From assembly GCA_913042205.1 (NCBI GenBank), contig CAJWIY010000002.1, positions 1 to 64,000 of the forward strand: a DNA stretch of 64,000 bases. The letters are read 5' to 3'. Under the pieces are notes generated by a model. That model worked only from the letters and a program-made list of their open reading frames with translations, was not told the origin of the DNA and searched no databases. A program made the position numbers and the translations under genes. Numbering within the stretch: the stretch's first letter is position 1; every line of letters begins with the position of its first letter. Source of the stretch: an uncultured Gammaproteobacteria bacterium (GTDB taxonomy: Bacteria > Pseudomonadota > Gammaproteobacteria > Pseudomonadales > Litorivicinaceae). This document shows positions 46,430 through 56,454 of this stretch, one piece after another.

Positions 46430-49400
46430 AGGCAGCACTCCTCGAGGGCCAATACACCATTTGCTTCAATCGGTCGCCTCCATATGCCGCGGTTGGGCGC
46501 GTGGATCCCACGGCAAAATAGATAAATGACCTCACCCAAATGCCGATCTGGGTCGTAGTCCTTGAGTCGGCTTTTGAGCCAGCGGTGTAACGCGAGGGCG
46601 TAGATGGCGGCTTGGATTGGATAAAACGCGTTCCCCATGGCGTGCTCGATGTGCTCATCAGTGTACGCTTGGTCACGCGGACCGAGGTGATTGGTTTTGT
46701 AGTCCACGATGTGGAACCGTCCATCGGCCTCATAAACCAGGTCGATGAACCCAATCAAGTGCCCTGTTATTGTCTGGTCAATTGGTGGTGTTAACGGTCT
46801 ACACCAGGAAAAGGCACCACACGCGTCAAACAAGTCGCTGAGCCGTAATCGTGGCTTCAAGGGCAGCTCAAACTTTGGCTCGGGCCTCTTCTTTTTCGGG
46901 CTCAGGGAGCCGAGCACTGAACTTGGGGTAAGCTCCGTGGAGAGAATCTGGTGCACCCAATCAACCACGACAGGTTCGTGGGTTGGATCGAGATGGGTCG
47001 GCCAGTTGGTCTTGATGAAGCGCCCCACCGCCAGAGCATCTCTGACACCATCTGCGTGCCACTCTAGGATGGCGTGGATAAAGTTACCAGTCCCTGTCCC
47101 TCCGGGAACCATGTGCCATTTCTCGTTGAGGTTGGTTTCAACGTTGGAATCCTCTTCGTCGCCCGCCCCGGGCATCAATTCATGGCTTCCCTCGTGCCTG
47201 ATCAGTCCCGAGAAGCTCCTGAAAAACCATGACGGAATGTTTGGTTGTTTCAAAACCGGGCCCTGGACGGTCGGTACTGTGAATTGTTCGACGGGGTCAT
47301 CAATCTTTGGAGCCTCAACCACCTGGTGACCATCGCCCAGACCACTGATGTCACGGTCGTTGAGTAATCGACTCAGGGCACTGTCGGACTCTGGGACCCC
47401 GAGAAAGACTCCGTATTTTGCGCGGGTGAGTGCCACGTAGAGCAGTCGGTTAAGGTCCTCTTCCTGGTCTTGGAGTGCTAGTTTGAGGGCGTTCTTTGTC
47501 AGGTCGATCGTTGATCCATTGTGATCGCAGTAGTCAAGCCCCCAAGTGTTCTTCGGGGGTGCTTTGCCCGTGATTTCGTCTGCCAGGATGACCACACCAT
47601 ACTCCAGGCCCTTGGAGCCGTGGATGGTATTAATTGTGACAACCCCTGAGTCGGTTGGTGGTCGTTGGCTCGTGCGGTCGTCCGCCTCTTTGCTTGAGGC
47701 TGCCTGCTGTGTCCACCAGATCACTGCCTCGAGGGGTGATAACCCCTTCGCGTCCTCGCCAAAGATTTCCAGACACTGATTCAGGACACTCCAGTCCTCT
47801 AGCCCTTGGAGGGTATGAGAGATTCTCCGGGCCGTCGACCAAGCCTCAAATAAGGACGTGATGGCCGCCGCCGGCCCATCCGATTTCCAAAGATCGCGTG
47901 CGTTGAATAGCTGGGTCTGTAACTCGATGAATCGTGCCCGTTCGCTCAGTTGTCCGGGTGCCGAAAGGTCAAAACCCATGAGGGTAGTCGAGGCGGCAGA
48001 CGTCACTCTCGAGAGATCATCGGCGTTGGCAATCGCCTCGAGGACAAGCACTACCTCCCGGGCGATCCGCCGACTAAAAATACTGGCCTTATTTTGGTAG
48101 TGAAACGCGAGACCAAACTGTCCACCGAGTCGTTTAATCTTCTGCGCCGTGGCACGGCTCTGGACCAAGATGCAGATATCTTTCTCGGTGATGGGTCGCG
48201 TGCCGATCCGGCACGAGCCCTGCTGGCCGCCAGCTAAAAGCGACGCCGTGAGTTGGACGACGTTTTGGGGTGACAGCGATTCAATCCACTGAAAACCAGC
48301 AGCTTCCGCGTCATTCATGGTCAGCGGTCGGATGTCTTCAGGGCGTCCGGTTTCTAGTGGTTGGTACCGCAACACATCGCCTACCGGGTGGTTATCATCG
48401 AACAAGGTATTGAGTCCGTCGATCATGGTCTGTGAAGAGCGGTAGACTGTATCCAGATACCACAGGCACTGGTCTGGGAGGGTGTTTCGGACTTGTTGAT
48501 AGAACGCGGTGTCTGCGCCGCGGAATCGGTAGATCGCTTGTTTTGGGTCCCCCACCATGACCATCAATCGTTGGGGCTCGTCGGGATATAAGTGATCGAG
48601 AATCGCCCACTGATGACGATCGGTATCCTGGAACTCATCGACCAGGATCAGTGTGTGTGTCGGCCTCTCGTTGCCAAGACGTCTGACGACCTCGGCCGCG
48701 TCCCGAATAACTTGGTCATTGTCGGTGATTCCGAGTTCGTTTAAACGGAGGCGGAGTTGCTCACGTAACTGGTGGAGACAATAGGCCCGGAATTTGACTT
48801 CATCGTCTGACGGTCTGATGAGTTCCACCCAATGATCGAAGACGGTCCCACCAAACTTCCCCTCTCGTTCTAGAAAATACTTTGCGCTTTCATTGGGAAT
48901 GTCCTGGCGGGTGTCCGCGTTTTCTATGTTCCTGGTGTGCGTCTCGAGTGATTTGCGATTCATCCCATTGAGGGCAAAGAGTGACTCGATATCCGACAAT
49001 AACTCATTCCTTCTCTGGATAAATTCAGGCCCGATGACCGCGAGATCAGGACACCGTGTTGAGGATGGCTTGATATCGTCGATCGGCCTCCACGCAAGCT
49101 TAGCGTGGCCTACAAATGCGGTGAGCCCACCCGTGAGTGAGCCGATATGGTGTGCCCCGTGCTCCGTGACAAGCCTCCGGTAACAGTCGATCGCTACCTC
49201 TTGGCGAATACCTCCGATGTCGGTTTCCACAGGAAAGCTCGGGATACCCACGCTTGGTCCCAAGTCATTGACCAGACGGATCGCAAAACCGTGAATGGTC
49301 TGTATCTCGATGGTATCAAGTCGCCGGAGCGCTCGCCCGAGTCGTTCGATGCCTTGGTCCCCTGAAAAATTTGGATAGGCTACCGTTAGTTCTGAGCGTC

Positions 49401-49632
49401 CGCGGGTCAGGAGATCAATTTCTTCCACCAGTCGTTCACGGACCCGTGCCCTGAGCTCCCGCGTCGATGCCCTTGTGAACGTCATCAGCAGACAGTGCTC
49501 AGGTTGGTGGCCATCGACGGCTAGGGCGCGTGTGATGAGCGACATCAAGGCGTGAGTTTTTCCCGTTCCTGCGCTCGCCTCGATTAGGTGTCGCCCAGAC
49601 CCCGGGAGCAACTCTGGCTTAAAGCGTTCCAC
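46417..49632 (-). CDS. recB: Exodeoxyribonuclease V subunit beta (RecB)
   Basis: The 1071-residue subunit has an SF1 helicase (Walker A EASAGTGKTHAL near residue 20, LILVDEFQDTD, GDPKQAIYRFRGAD, INTIHGSKGLEY). The C-terminal nuclease domain has the catalytic motif FHIVDYKTNHLG. With RecC and RecD it resects double-strand ends until Chi. I chose the GTG at 49632, just before the family start, with GGAGG a few bases upstream; it overlaps recC by 14 bp. The frame stays open further upstream inside recC, but that part does not resemble RecB. Confidence 0.94.
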   Translation of the reverse strand: MERFKPELLPGSGRHLIEASAGTGKTHALMSLITRALAVDGHQPEHCLLMTFTRASTRELRARVRERLVEEIDLLTRGRSELTVAYPNFSGDQGIERLGRALRRLDTIEIQTIHGFAIRLVNDLGPSVGIPSFPVETDIGGIRQEVAIDCYRRLVTEHGAHHIGSLTGGLTAFVGHAKLAWRPIDDIKPSSTRCPDLAVIGPEFIQRRNELLSDIESLFALNGMNRKSLETHTRNIENADTRQDIPNESAKYFLEREGKFGGTVFDHWVELIRPSDDEVKFRAYCLHQLREQLRLRLNELGITDNDQVIRDAAEVVRRLGNERPTHTLILVDEFQDTDRHQWAILDHLYPDEPQRLMVMVGDPKQAIYRFRGADTAFYQQVRNTLPDQCLWYLDTVYRSSQTMIDGLNTLFDDNHPVGDVLRYQPLETGRPEDIRPLTMNDAEAAGFQWIESLSPQNVVQLTASLLAGGQQGSCRIGTRPITEKDICILVQSRATAQKIKRLGGQFGLAFHYQNKASIFSRRIAREVVLVLEAIANADDLSRVTSAASTTLMGFDLSAPGQLSERARFIELQTQLFNARDLWKSDGPAAAITSLFEAWSTARRISHTLQGLEDWSVLNQCLEIFGEDAKGLSPLEAVIWWTQQAASSKEADDRTSQRPPTDSGVVTINTIHGSKGLEYGVVILADEITGKAPPKNTWGLDYCDHNGSTIDLTKNALKLALQDQEEDLNRLLYVALTRAKYGVFLGVPESDSALSRLLNDRDISGLGDGHQVVEAPKIDDPVEQFTVPTVQGPVLKQPNIPSWFFRSFSGLIRHEGSHELMPGAGDEEDSNVETNLNEKWHMVPGGTGTGNFIHAILEWHADGVRDALAVGRFIKTNWPTHLDPTHEPVVVDWVHQILSTELTPSSVLGSLSPKKKRPEPKFELPLKPRLRLSDLFDACGAFSWCRPLTPPIDQTITGHLIGFIDLVYEADGRFHIVDYKTNHLGPRDQAYTDEHIEHAMGNAFYPIQAAIYALALHRWLKSRLKDYDPDRHLGEVIYLFCRGIHAPNRGIWRRPIEANGVLALEECCLCTQ

Positions 49633-52453
49633 GGGACCTCCCCAGGTATCCAACAAGTGGTTTGACCAAGCGATTCGAGAGGTCCACGTGTTTCTCCGAA
49701 ATCTCCGGGTCATTCTGAAATACCCGCTGGTAATCGGGCCTATGCGTAAGTGCCTCATCAGTCCAGTGAATCCGAGGTTTAGTCTCGTCGTCCCTGTCTA
49801 GTGCCCTCGCTGTCTTGATCGCCAGCGGTCCAATCAGAGCGCATGGGGTCTCGCGATCGCTGATTTCCTCCAGCCAGGTCTTGAGAAGGTGTCGTGCCTC
49901 ATCGACCGGGATTGGGCCGAATGGTGTGACGCAATTCTTGAAGGTCACCAGACGGAGGCTGCGCTCCGTCGGCCCGCTAGCGAAGAGTACCAGTCCCTCG
50001 AGAAGCGCACGGAGACCCCTCACACCATCGACGGAGGATGTGATGATTACCCGGGGCGCCTCGATCGTGGAGAGGCCCTCGACCCGTAGCGTGAACTCAC
50101 CCAGGGTCATCATAGATGGCTCCACTGGCTCGGTCGCGTACTCAAGTGCCTCCGCGACCAGCGAGGGGGCGTATTTTCCGAGTGCCTCGTTTAAGTCGAT
50201 CTCACCCGGGAGCTCGGGATAGCACCTGAGGAAATCGGTTAGCGTGTCTTGTGTCAGGGATTGGTCCACAAAACGCTGCCTCATTTTGAACGCGTTCAGG
50301 GCATCGATAGTTAGGGGTTCGATATTCAATTCCGGAAACTCAGGTACATGAATTCGGGCACCCTTTTCTTTCAGGAAGGCGACAGCTGGCTCTGCTGCGA
50401 CCGCGAGGAATTCTTGGACGGTCCACACGCATTGAGTCTCTTGTCCGGCGATTTCCGGGACAGGGTCCGGGACCGTATCGCTGTCGAGGCTGATACCTGA
50501 CGGTAATTCAACGAATGGAGGCGTGTTGTCGGGTCCCTCGAAGCAGTCGATCAACGAGACGACTCCGGGGCCGGGGAACTCTGTAGTTTGGTAGACGGGA
50601 TGCTTTCCGATCCAACTGATCCACAACTGATTTTCAGTATTGAGGACAATGTCTGCGAGTACTTGACGCTCTTTTTCGGAGTCTATTAGGTCACCAGGAC
50701 GGGGACTCTTGGCAATCAAATCCCAAGGATGCTCATACGAGTCTTGAGGGAAGGTATCGTGGTTGGCCCCGAGTATCGCGACCACCTCACTCGAAATACT
50801 GCGGATCGTTTGTGGCGCAGTGACCGACAGCTGATCATTGAGCGCGAGGGGTCGGGATAGCCCAGTTTGATAGTTCAGTTGGATCCACTGAAACACGGAC
50901 GCTTTACTCACCTCAGTCTCTGCAAACTGTGAGACGAACGGTGTCAGATTGAGGCTCTGAATCTGTCCCAATGTGAGGCGGTTGACGGCGCGCTCGATGA
51001 CTCGGATCGCCGTCTGAAGAGACACAATATCTGGGGAAGATAGGACATGATCTATCGCAGACAGCACACCGATAAGTCGGTCAAGCCCGTGGGTCTGTTC
51101 GATCGACTCTGTTGGGGTGCTGTCGGTCTGAAAAGCTGAATCAGGGTCGGCCATCAGCCCCCTCAATAGGCGTGTCTTGGCGGCGTGGAGTGTGTGTCTA
51201 TGGCCTGATAGCCCCCGTCTGGCGCCTGACCGCACAACCCAGTCTCCAATATTTCTGAGTTGCTGGTCACTCAGCTGGAGTACCTCACGTACAGTGGTAT
51301 CTGACAGAAATGTGTAGACGGGGCCGGCCTTAAAGCCGGTACGAGACATCTCGGCTAAGAGTTCGATAGCTGTCACCTCAACCGGCTTCATGATCAAGGG
51401 GTCTGGCGAGGTCGGGAGCCGCTGTAACAGATCGGATGCGTGGAAAATCCGTTGTACGATTGGCCCGTAAAGCGCCGGGCTAGGTGTGACGATATGCACT
51501 CGAGTGAGGTCTCGGTTTGGATCGGCGTTTAACCAGTCGATGAGCCACCGCTTTAACTCCGTCACCTCTTGGGTCGGGCTTGTCGCGCTCACCAAAGACA
51601 CCGACCGGTCGATCGTTATGGGTGCCTTTTTGTTCTGAAAGAGATGGGTTTTGAGTTCGGAAAGGGCGCTATTTGGTGCGTGTTGAACATAGCCCTCGAC
51701 CGGTTCATCGTCGCCGAGCACTGAAAGGACCTTGGCCTTTTCTCGGCAGAGATCCGCGAGCACGGGGTGTGTCTCAGGTAGCTCGAGCGCCCCCTGCGTG
51801 AACCACGGATCTGGTGACGGAGACTGAATACACAAAAAGCATGGGGTGTTTTGTGTCCATGATTTCAGGGCGTTGAGTGCGAGGATCGACAGGCGGTCTG
51901 GATTAAAAATGATGACGCGTGCGATCGAGTCGAGATGTTCAGAGTTCGGGTCTTTGAGTGCATCTGTAAGTTTTCGATGCGGAGCGGTTGGGAGTCGAGG
52001 TTCGATTTGTCGCCAGAGCTCGATCTGCCAGGCGTCAGACTGTTGCATCGGCAAGGTAGCCTTCTCGGGGTCGACCAACCAGTCAGGCCGCTCGGCGAGA
52101 TAGCGTTGGAATACCTCGAATAGGGTGCTGATTTGTTGCAGATACTCGGGTTCGGCTAGGTCGGGATGTTTTTGCCGCCAAATAGTGGTGATGGCCCAAT
52201 ACAAATCCGACTCAAGCTGCCGGTCGGGTTGCGCGCCTGAGATCTTCCACATGAACTCAGACAGTGTGGTGACCTCTGTGTTGGCGAGGCTTCCCAAGCG
52301 GTCTGTCAGTTCGATTTGGAGCCAGCGGCCTGTGTCTTGGTTAGGAACAACAAGCCAATCGGGCGCCAGCGGTGACCTAAAACTCTCGGCCGAGAGGACG
52401 TTCGCCACGGTCTCGACGAGGGTGTTGAGGTCATTGGAGAAGACAAGTTGCAT
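49619..52453 (-). CDS. recC: Exodeoxyribonuclease V subunit gamma (RecC)
   Basis: The 944-residue protein matches RecC by place, length and sparse motifs: PDWLVVPNQDTGRWLQIEL near the N terminus, HIVTPSPALYGPIVQRIF, LGANHDTFPQDSYEHPWDLI and RPGDLIDSEKERQVLADIVL. RecC recognises Chi and holds the complex together. It is about 180 residues shorter than E. coli RecC. First gene of the recC-recB-recD run on the minus strand, it is divergent from pstS across a 196-bp gap. Confidence 0.92.
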   Translation of the reverse strand: MQLVFSNDLNTLVETVANVLSAESFRSPLAPDWLVVPNQDTGRWLQIELTDRLGSLANTEVTTLSEFMWKISGAQPDRQLESDLYWAITTIWRQKHPDLAEPEYLQQISTLFEVFQRYLAERPDWLVDPEKATLPMQQSDAWQIELWRQIEPRLPTAPHRKLTDALKDPNSEHLDSIARVIIFNPDRLSILALNALKSWTQNTPCFLCIQSPSPDPWFTQGALELPETHPVLADLCREKAKVLSVLGDDEPVEGYVQHAPNSALSELKTHLFQNKKAPITIDRSVSLVSATSPTQEVTELKRWLIDWLNADPNRDLTRVHIVTPSPALYGPIVQRIFHASDLLQRLPTSPDPLIMKPVEVTAIELLAEMSRTGFKAGPVYTFLSDTTVREVLQLSDQQLRNIGDWVVRSGARRGLSGHRHTLHAAKTRLLRGLMADPDSAFQTDSTPTESIEQTHGLDRLIGVLSAIDHVLSSPDIVSLQTAIRVIERAVNRLTLGQIQSLNLTPFVSQFAETEVSKASVFQWIQLNYQTGLSRPLALNDQLSVTAPQTIRSISSEVVAILGANHDTFPQDSYEHPWDLIAKSPRPGDLIDSEKERQVLADIVLNTENQLWISWIGKHPVYQTTEFPGPGVVSLIDCFEGPDNTPPFVELPSGISLDSDTVPDPVPEIAGQETQCVWTVQEFLAVAAEPAVAFLKEKGARIHVPEFPELNIEPLTIDALNAFKMRQRFVDQSLTQDTLTDFLRCYPELPGEIDLNEALGKYAPSLVAEALEYATEPVEPSMMTLGEFTLRVEGLSTIEAPRVIITSSVDGVRGLRALLEGLVLFASGPTERSLRLVTFKNCVTPFGPIPVDEARHLLKTWLEEISDRETPCALIGPLAIKTARALDRDDETKPRIHWTDEALTHRPDYQRVFQNDPEISEKHVDLSNRLVKPLVGYLGRSRGTL

Positions 52454-52548
52454 GATGTAATTTCCGCACGACTACTCAATTTATGCAACTAACCCAGCGG
52501 GGGTCTGCGAGCCTTGTCAAATTAAAAATTTTTTATCTTAACCAGTAC

Positions 52549-52577
52549 TTGTAACGAGACCGTAACAAAACAGTTGT
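52549..52577 (+). promoter_or_regulatory. Candidate Pho box upstream of pstS
   Basis: Three 7-mers at 11-nt spacing, TTGTAAC, CCGTAAC and CAGTTGT, are separated by GAGA and AAAA. PhoB binds 7-bp direct repeats with 4-bp A/T-rich spacers (consensus CTGTCAT). Each repeat matches only partly, but spacing and position, about 70 bp before the pstS start, are right. Confidence 0.6.
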
Positions 52578-52649
52578 AAAACACTCGTTAGAAATTTGGG
52601 AAACCCATTTCAGGGTTTGTGGTTACTTAATCATCTATGTGGAGTATTT

Positions 52650-53678
52650 ATGTTTGTTCGTATAGCAACGGCCGCAGCTCTTGCGGTTGTCCTGAGCTCA
52701 CCAACAGTTGCTCGTGATTATATCAGCATTGCTGGTTCTTCTACGGTCTTGCCATTTGCAACAATTGTCGCCGAGAGGCTGGGCCGTGGGGCGAATCAAA
52801 AAACACCAGTGGTGGAGTCCGGCGGTTCTTCGGTCGGTAAGAAGGGGGTCTGTGATGGTATCGGAACAGAGTTTATCGATATCGGGAACGCGTCCTCACG
52901 AATGAAGACAGCTGAGCTTGAGTATTGCGAAAAGAACGGTGTGAAGCTCACTGAGATTAAGGTCGGCTACGATGGAATCGTTGTCGCTAACTCAAAGAAT
53001 GGCACACCATTAAAAATCTCGCTGGCTAATCTTGGCAAGGCATTGACGGCCGAAGTTGCGATCGGCGGTAAGATGGTGCCAAACCCATATAAGAAGTGGT
53101 CGGATATCGATCCATCGCTTCCCGACGCCGCGATCCGTGTCTATGGGCCGCCAACGACCTCAGGAACGCGGGCATCTTACGCGGAAATCGTGAACGAAAA
53201 GGCGTACTGTAAGAAAGACGCTGATGCAAAAGCGGCATTGAAGGCTTCGGGTAAGAAGGCCAAAACCTGTCGCGCAATGCGCACGGACGGTGCCTATGTT
53301 GAGGCGGGTGAGCAAGACAACCTGATCGTTCAAAAGCTCCAAGAAGATACAAATGCATATGGCATTTTCGGATTCTCTTACCTTGATCAGAACTCTGACA
53401 CACTCCAAGGTGCTGAGCTATCAGGTGTTGTTCCGACATTTGATGCGATTGCGGCTGGCAAATATAAAGCGTCTCGTGCGTTGTATTTCTATGTGAAGCA
53501 CCAGCACGTCGGAGTTGTCCCTGGCATTGAGGCTTACATGACCGAGTGGACGAAGCACTGGGGCGACGACGGAATACTCGCCGACGCTGGTATGATACCG
53601 ATGCCTGACGCGGAACGCGATGAGATGGCTGACCGGATGAAGAATCGACCTGTCTTGGTTGCAGCAGATTTGAAGTAA
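52650..53678 (+). CDS. pstS: Phosphate ABC transporter substrate-binding protein
   Basis: The 342-residue protein has a signal peptide of about 21 residues (to TVA-RDY) and the PstS phosphate-binding loops SIAGSSTVLPFATIVAE, DIGNASSRMK and GPPTTSGTRASY. It captures inorganic phosphate in the periplasm. The ATG at 52650 follows GGAG and gives a standard signal peptide; a longer frame does not. A Pho box lies upstream and a terminator-like hairpin downstream, giving high, phosphate-controlled expression. Confidence 0.95.
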   Translation: MFVRIATAAALAVVLSSPTVARDYISIAGSSTVLPFATIVAERLGRGANQKTPVVESGGSSVGKKGVCDGIGTEFIDIGNASSRMKTAELEYCEKNGVKLTEIKVGYDGIVVANSKNGTPLKISLANLGKALTAEVAIGGKMVPNPYKKWSDIDPSLPDAAIRVYGPPTTSGTRASYAEIVNEKAYCKKDADAKAALKASGKKAKTCRAMRTDGAYVEAGEQDNLIVQKLQEDTNAYGIFGFSYLDQNSDTLQGAELSGVVPTFDAIAAGKYKASRALYFYVKHQHVGVVPGIEAYMTEWTKHWGDDGILADAGMIPMPDAERDEMADRMKNRPVLVAADLK

Positions 53679-53704
53679 TTAACAAAGTTTATTGAAAAGT
53701 TGGA

Positions 53705-53734
53705 GGCCGAACGGGACAATCCGTTCGGTCTTTT
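53705..53734 (+). terminator. Terminator/attenuator between pstS and pstC
   Basis: GGCCGAACGG (53705-53714) pairs with CCGTTCGGTC (53721-53730), a 10-bp stem with one G-U pair, followed by TTTT. It lies 26 bp after the pstS stop. Partial readthrough would leave pstS mRNA in excess over pstCAB. Confidence 0.75.
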
Positions 53735-53755
53735 CGTATCTGAGGGAAAGCTCGC

Positions 53756-55141
53756 TTGTCGTTCGTCAATCTGGTTTTGTCAGTGCTGGTCATTGGGGCC
53801 GTTTTCTTTATTCTTGGACAAAGAACAGCCACAGCTCATCACTCCGCCAGCACTATAAAACTGCACTCGAGGCCCCACTATCACGGGCTGTGGGTGGCAA
53901 TTACCTCGACTATCCCCGCGTTATTGGTCTTGCTGGTGATAGGCCTTGGCAAGGATCTGCTTTTTCAACATTGGGTCAGTGATTTTTTCCCACCGCAGGT
54001 AGCAGGGGGTGACGCTGTTGATCGGGCAATCGCTTTAGCAAAAATTTCTAATGTCGTCGACGGGATCATCTTTGGCGAGGTGGAGCCATGGGTTCAGTCG
54101 GCCGGTGAGGCTTGGATTCGTTGGGAGTCAGATGCCATTGTCGTCGCAAATATTCTTGTGTTGGGCGCATCGCTGACCGGGGGCTTACTCGGTTACCAAA
54201 GAATAAGTCTGGGATTTCGTGCGAGGAATAATGTTGAGAGAATCCTCACATGGATGCTGATAGGTAGTTCCACGGTCGCAATATTTACAACCATAGGAAT
54301 CGTCCTCTCCGTTCTTTTTGAGTCGATTCGATTCTTCAAATTAATTCCCCCCCAAGACTTCTTGTTTGGTCTGGAGTGGAACCCGCAGTTCGAGGGCGCG
54401 GAGCGCGCCGGCTCTGGTGGAGGTACGGCGACCTACGGGATGGTCCCGATGTTCGTCGGGACGTTCTTGATTTCATTTATAGCGCTAGCGGTAGCTGTCC
54501 CTGTGGGATTGTTTAGCGCTATTTATCTGGCTGAGTACGCGACCCCGAGGGTGAGGGGCATCGTGAAGCCGCTCCTAGAGATACTCGCGGGCGTGCCAAC
54601 CGTCGTGTATGGTTTTTTCGCTGCACTGACAGTAGCCCCCGTCGTCAAATCTGTCGGCGAATCTGTCGGTCTTGAGGTGGCGTCAGAGTCTGCTTTGGCC
54701 GCGGGCCTCGTGATGGGTGTCATGATAATTCCGTTTATTTCCTCGCTGTCAGACGATGTGATAAACGCTGTCCCTCAGGCCCTCCGCGACGCAGCTTTTG
54801 GTCTGGGCTCCACAAAGAGTGAGGCGGTGAGGCAGGTAGTGCTGCCGGCTGCGCTCCCGGGGATCGTTGCGGCGGTGATCCTTGCGGTGTCCCGAGCGGT
54901 CGGAGAGACAATGATCGTGGTGATGGCTGCGGGGCTGGCTGCGAATTTGTCTGTCAATCCGTTGGACGCAGTTACGACCGTCACCTCACAGATTGTGACG
55001 ATTTTGGTTGGCGATCAAGAGTTTGAGTCGGCGAAGACGTTATCTGCTTTTGCGTTAGCGCTGATGTTGATCGTGACTACGCTGGCCCTGAACTACTTCG
55101 CGCTTCAGATTGTAAAAAAATATCGAGAGCAGTATGAGTGA
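53756..55141 (+). CDS. pstC: Phosphate ABC transporter permease PstC
   Basis: The 461-residue membrane protein has the PstC core SIRFFKLIPPQDFLFGLEW, VAVPVGLFSAIYLAEYA and the coupling loop DAAFGLGSTKSEAVRQVVLP. It carries an N-terminal extension of about 160 residues with extra hydrophobic segments, longer than E. coli PstC (about 319). The start is a TTG with GAGGGAAAG upstream. It overlaps pstA by 8 bp. Confidence 0.93.
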   Translation: MSFVNLVLSVLVIGAVFFILGQRTATAHHSASTIKLHSRPHYHGLWVAITSTIPALLVLLVIGLGKDLLFQHWVSDFFPPQVAGGDAVDRAIALAKISNVVDGIIFGEVEPWVQSAGEAWIRWESDAIVVANILVLGASLTGGLLGYQRISLGFRARNNVERILTWMLIGSSTVAIFTTIGIVLSVLFESIRFFKLIPPQDFLFGLEWNPQFEGAERAGSGGGTATYGMVPMFVGTFLISFIALAVAVPVGLFSAIYLAEYATPRVRGIVKPLLEILAGVPTVVYGFFAALTVAPVVKSVGESVGLEVASESALAAGLVMGVMIIPFISSLSDDVINAVPQALRDAAFGLGSTKSEAVRQVVLPAALPGIVAAVILAVSRAVGETMIVVMAAGLAANLSVNPLDAVTTVTSQIVTILVGDQEFESAKTLSAFALALMLIVTTLALNYFALQIVKKYREQYE

Positions 55142-56441
55142 TCAGGGTTCTTTTCGATTGTCGCCCGAGCGGGCTGCCGAGCGAGTTGCGTATTCGATCA
55201 GCTTGCGTAAACGGAGAGAAAAGCGATTCCTGTTTCTCGGGAAATTTGCGGTCGCCGTAGCCCTTGGATTCCTTGTTCTTTTATTCGCTGGCATTTTAAG
55301 CAAGGGCATCCCCGGGTTATTCCAGCACTACGTCACGCTTGATGTTCAGTTGGACGCTGAGAGGCTTGACCCGTCAGGCCAAAGGACCATCGAGTCACTC
55401 GCTGATGGTGACTTTGACGGGGTCGTCAGGGACGCGCTCTATGAGGTTCTTGGGGGGCCCACGGGGCGCAAGGCGAAACGACAGGCACGTAAGCTGATTT
55501 CATCGGGATCGGGCCAGCGACTGATGCAGCACGTGCTGGATAATCCAGATCAGATGGGATCAACGGTAGCGCTTCAGTTTGCTGTCGACGATGATGTAGA
55601 TACATTCTTGCGTGGCCTCATCTCACGAGATACCCCTGAGGCTGACAGACGGGTCAGTGATCAGATGATTTCATATATTGATCTACTTCAGGCGGAGGGT
55701 CGGATCAGCTACGAGATCAGTGATTATTTATTTTTTGGCTCAGCGTCAAGAGACGCCGAGATGGCCGGGATCCGCGGGGCGCTGGTGGGATCAATACTCA
55801 CGTTGCTGGTGTGCATTGTGATCGCGTTCCCCTTGGGGGTAGCTACAGCTGTCTACCTCGAGGAAATGGCGCCAAAGAATCGTTTCACAGAAATCATAGA
55901 GATCAATATTAATAATCTTGCCGCGGTGCCGTCAGTCGTTTTCGGAATCATGGGCCTCGCGATATTTATCGTGATATTTGGGATGCCGCGATCAATACCA
56001 TTAGTGGGAGGGATAGTCTTGGCACTGATGACGTTACCCACCATCATAATCTCATCGCGTGCCTCGATCCGGGCAGTTCCACCGAGCATTCGCGATGCCG
56101 CTCTGGGTGTCGGCGCCTCGAAAATGCAAACCATAACGCACCACGTTTTACCACTCGCCATGCCGGGCATGTTGACCGGTACCATCATCGGGATGGCCCA
56201 AGCTTTGGGTGAGACGGCGCCTCTCTTGATGATTGGCATGGTTGCCTTTATCGTCGATGTACCCTCAGGCGTCACTGATCCTGGGACCGTTCTTCCGGTG
56301 CAAATTTTTATGTGGGCAGATTTCGCTGAACGTATGTTTATTCAAAAAACCAGTGCGGCGATCATTGTATTGTTAGCATTTCTGATTAGTATGAATGCCG
56401 CCGCGATTCTTCTTCGTAAAAAACTTGAGCGACGTTGGTGA
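55134..56441 (+). CDS. pstA: Phosphate ABC transporter permease PstA with DUF3333-type N-terminal domain
   Basis: The 435-residue protein has one N-terminal transmembrane segment (about residues 35-55) and a soluble insert to about residue 195. The PstA permease core follows, with [20 protein letters not shown], the coupling loop [20 protein letters not shown] and [20 protein letters not shown]. The insert matches the DUF3333 arrangement of longer PstA proteins; E. coli PstA (about 296) lacks it. The insert may add periplasmic contacts. pstB begins 14 bp after its stop. Confidence 0.93.
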   Translation: MSDQGSFRLSPERAAERVAYSISLRKRREKRFLFLGKFAVAVALGFLVLLFAGILSKGIPGLFQHYVTLDVQLDAERLDPSGQRTIESLADGDFDGVVRDALYEVLGGPTGRKAKRQARKLISSGSGQRLMQHVLDNPDQMGSTVALQFAVDDDVDTFLRGLISRDTPEADRRVSDQMISYIDLLQAEGRISYEISDYLFFGSASRDAEMAGIRGALVGSILTLLVCIVIAFPLGVATAVYLEEMAPKNRFTEIIEININNLAAVPSVVFGIMGLAIFIVIFGMPRSIPLVGGIVLALMTLPTIIISSRASIRAVPPSIRDAALGVGASKMQTITHHVLPLAMPGMLTGTIIGMAQALGETAPLLMIGMVAFIVDVPSGVTDPGTVLPVQIFMWADFAERMFIQKTSAAIIVLLAFLISMNAAAILLRKKLERRW

Positions 56442-56454
56442 GCGGGACAGTGTC

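Noticed and set aside
46745..47329. 194-codon plus-strand ORF inside recB
   Set aside because: Antisense to a conserved RecB region with clear motifs; composition is not protein-like.
53026..53685. 219-codon minus-strand ORF covering pstS
   Set aside because: Antisense shadow, rich in Arg, His, Ser and Pro; pstS on the other strand is certain.
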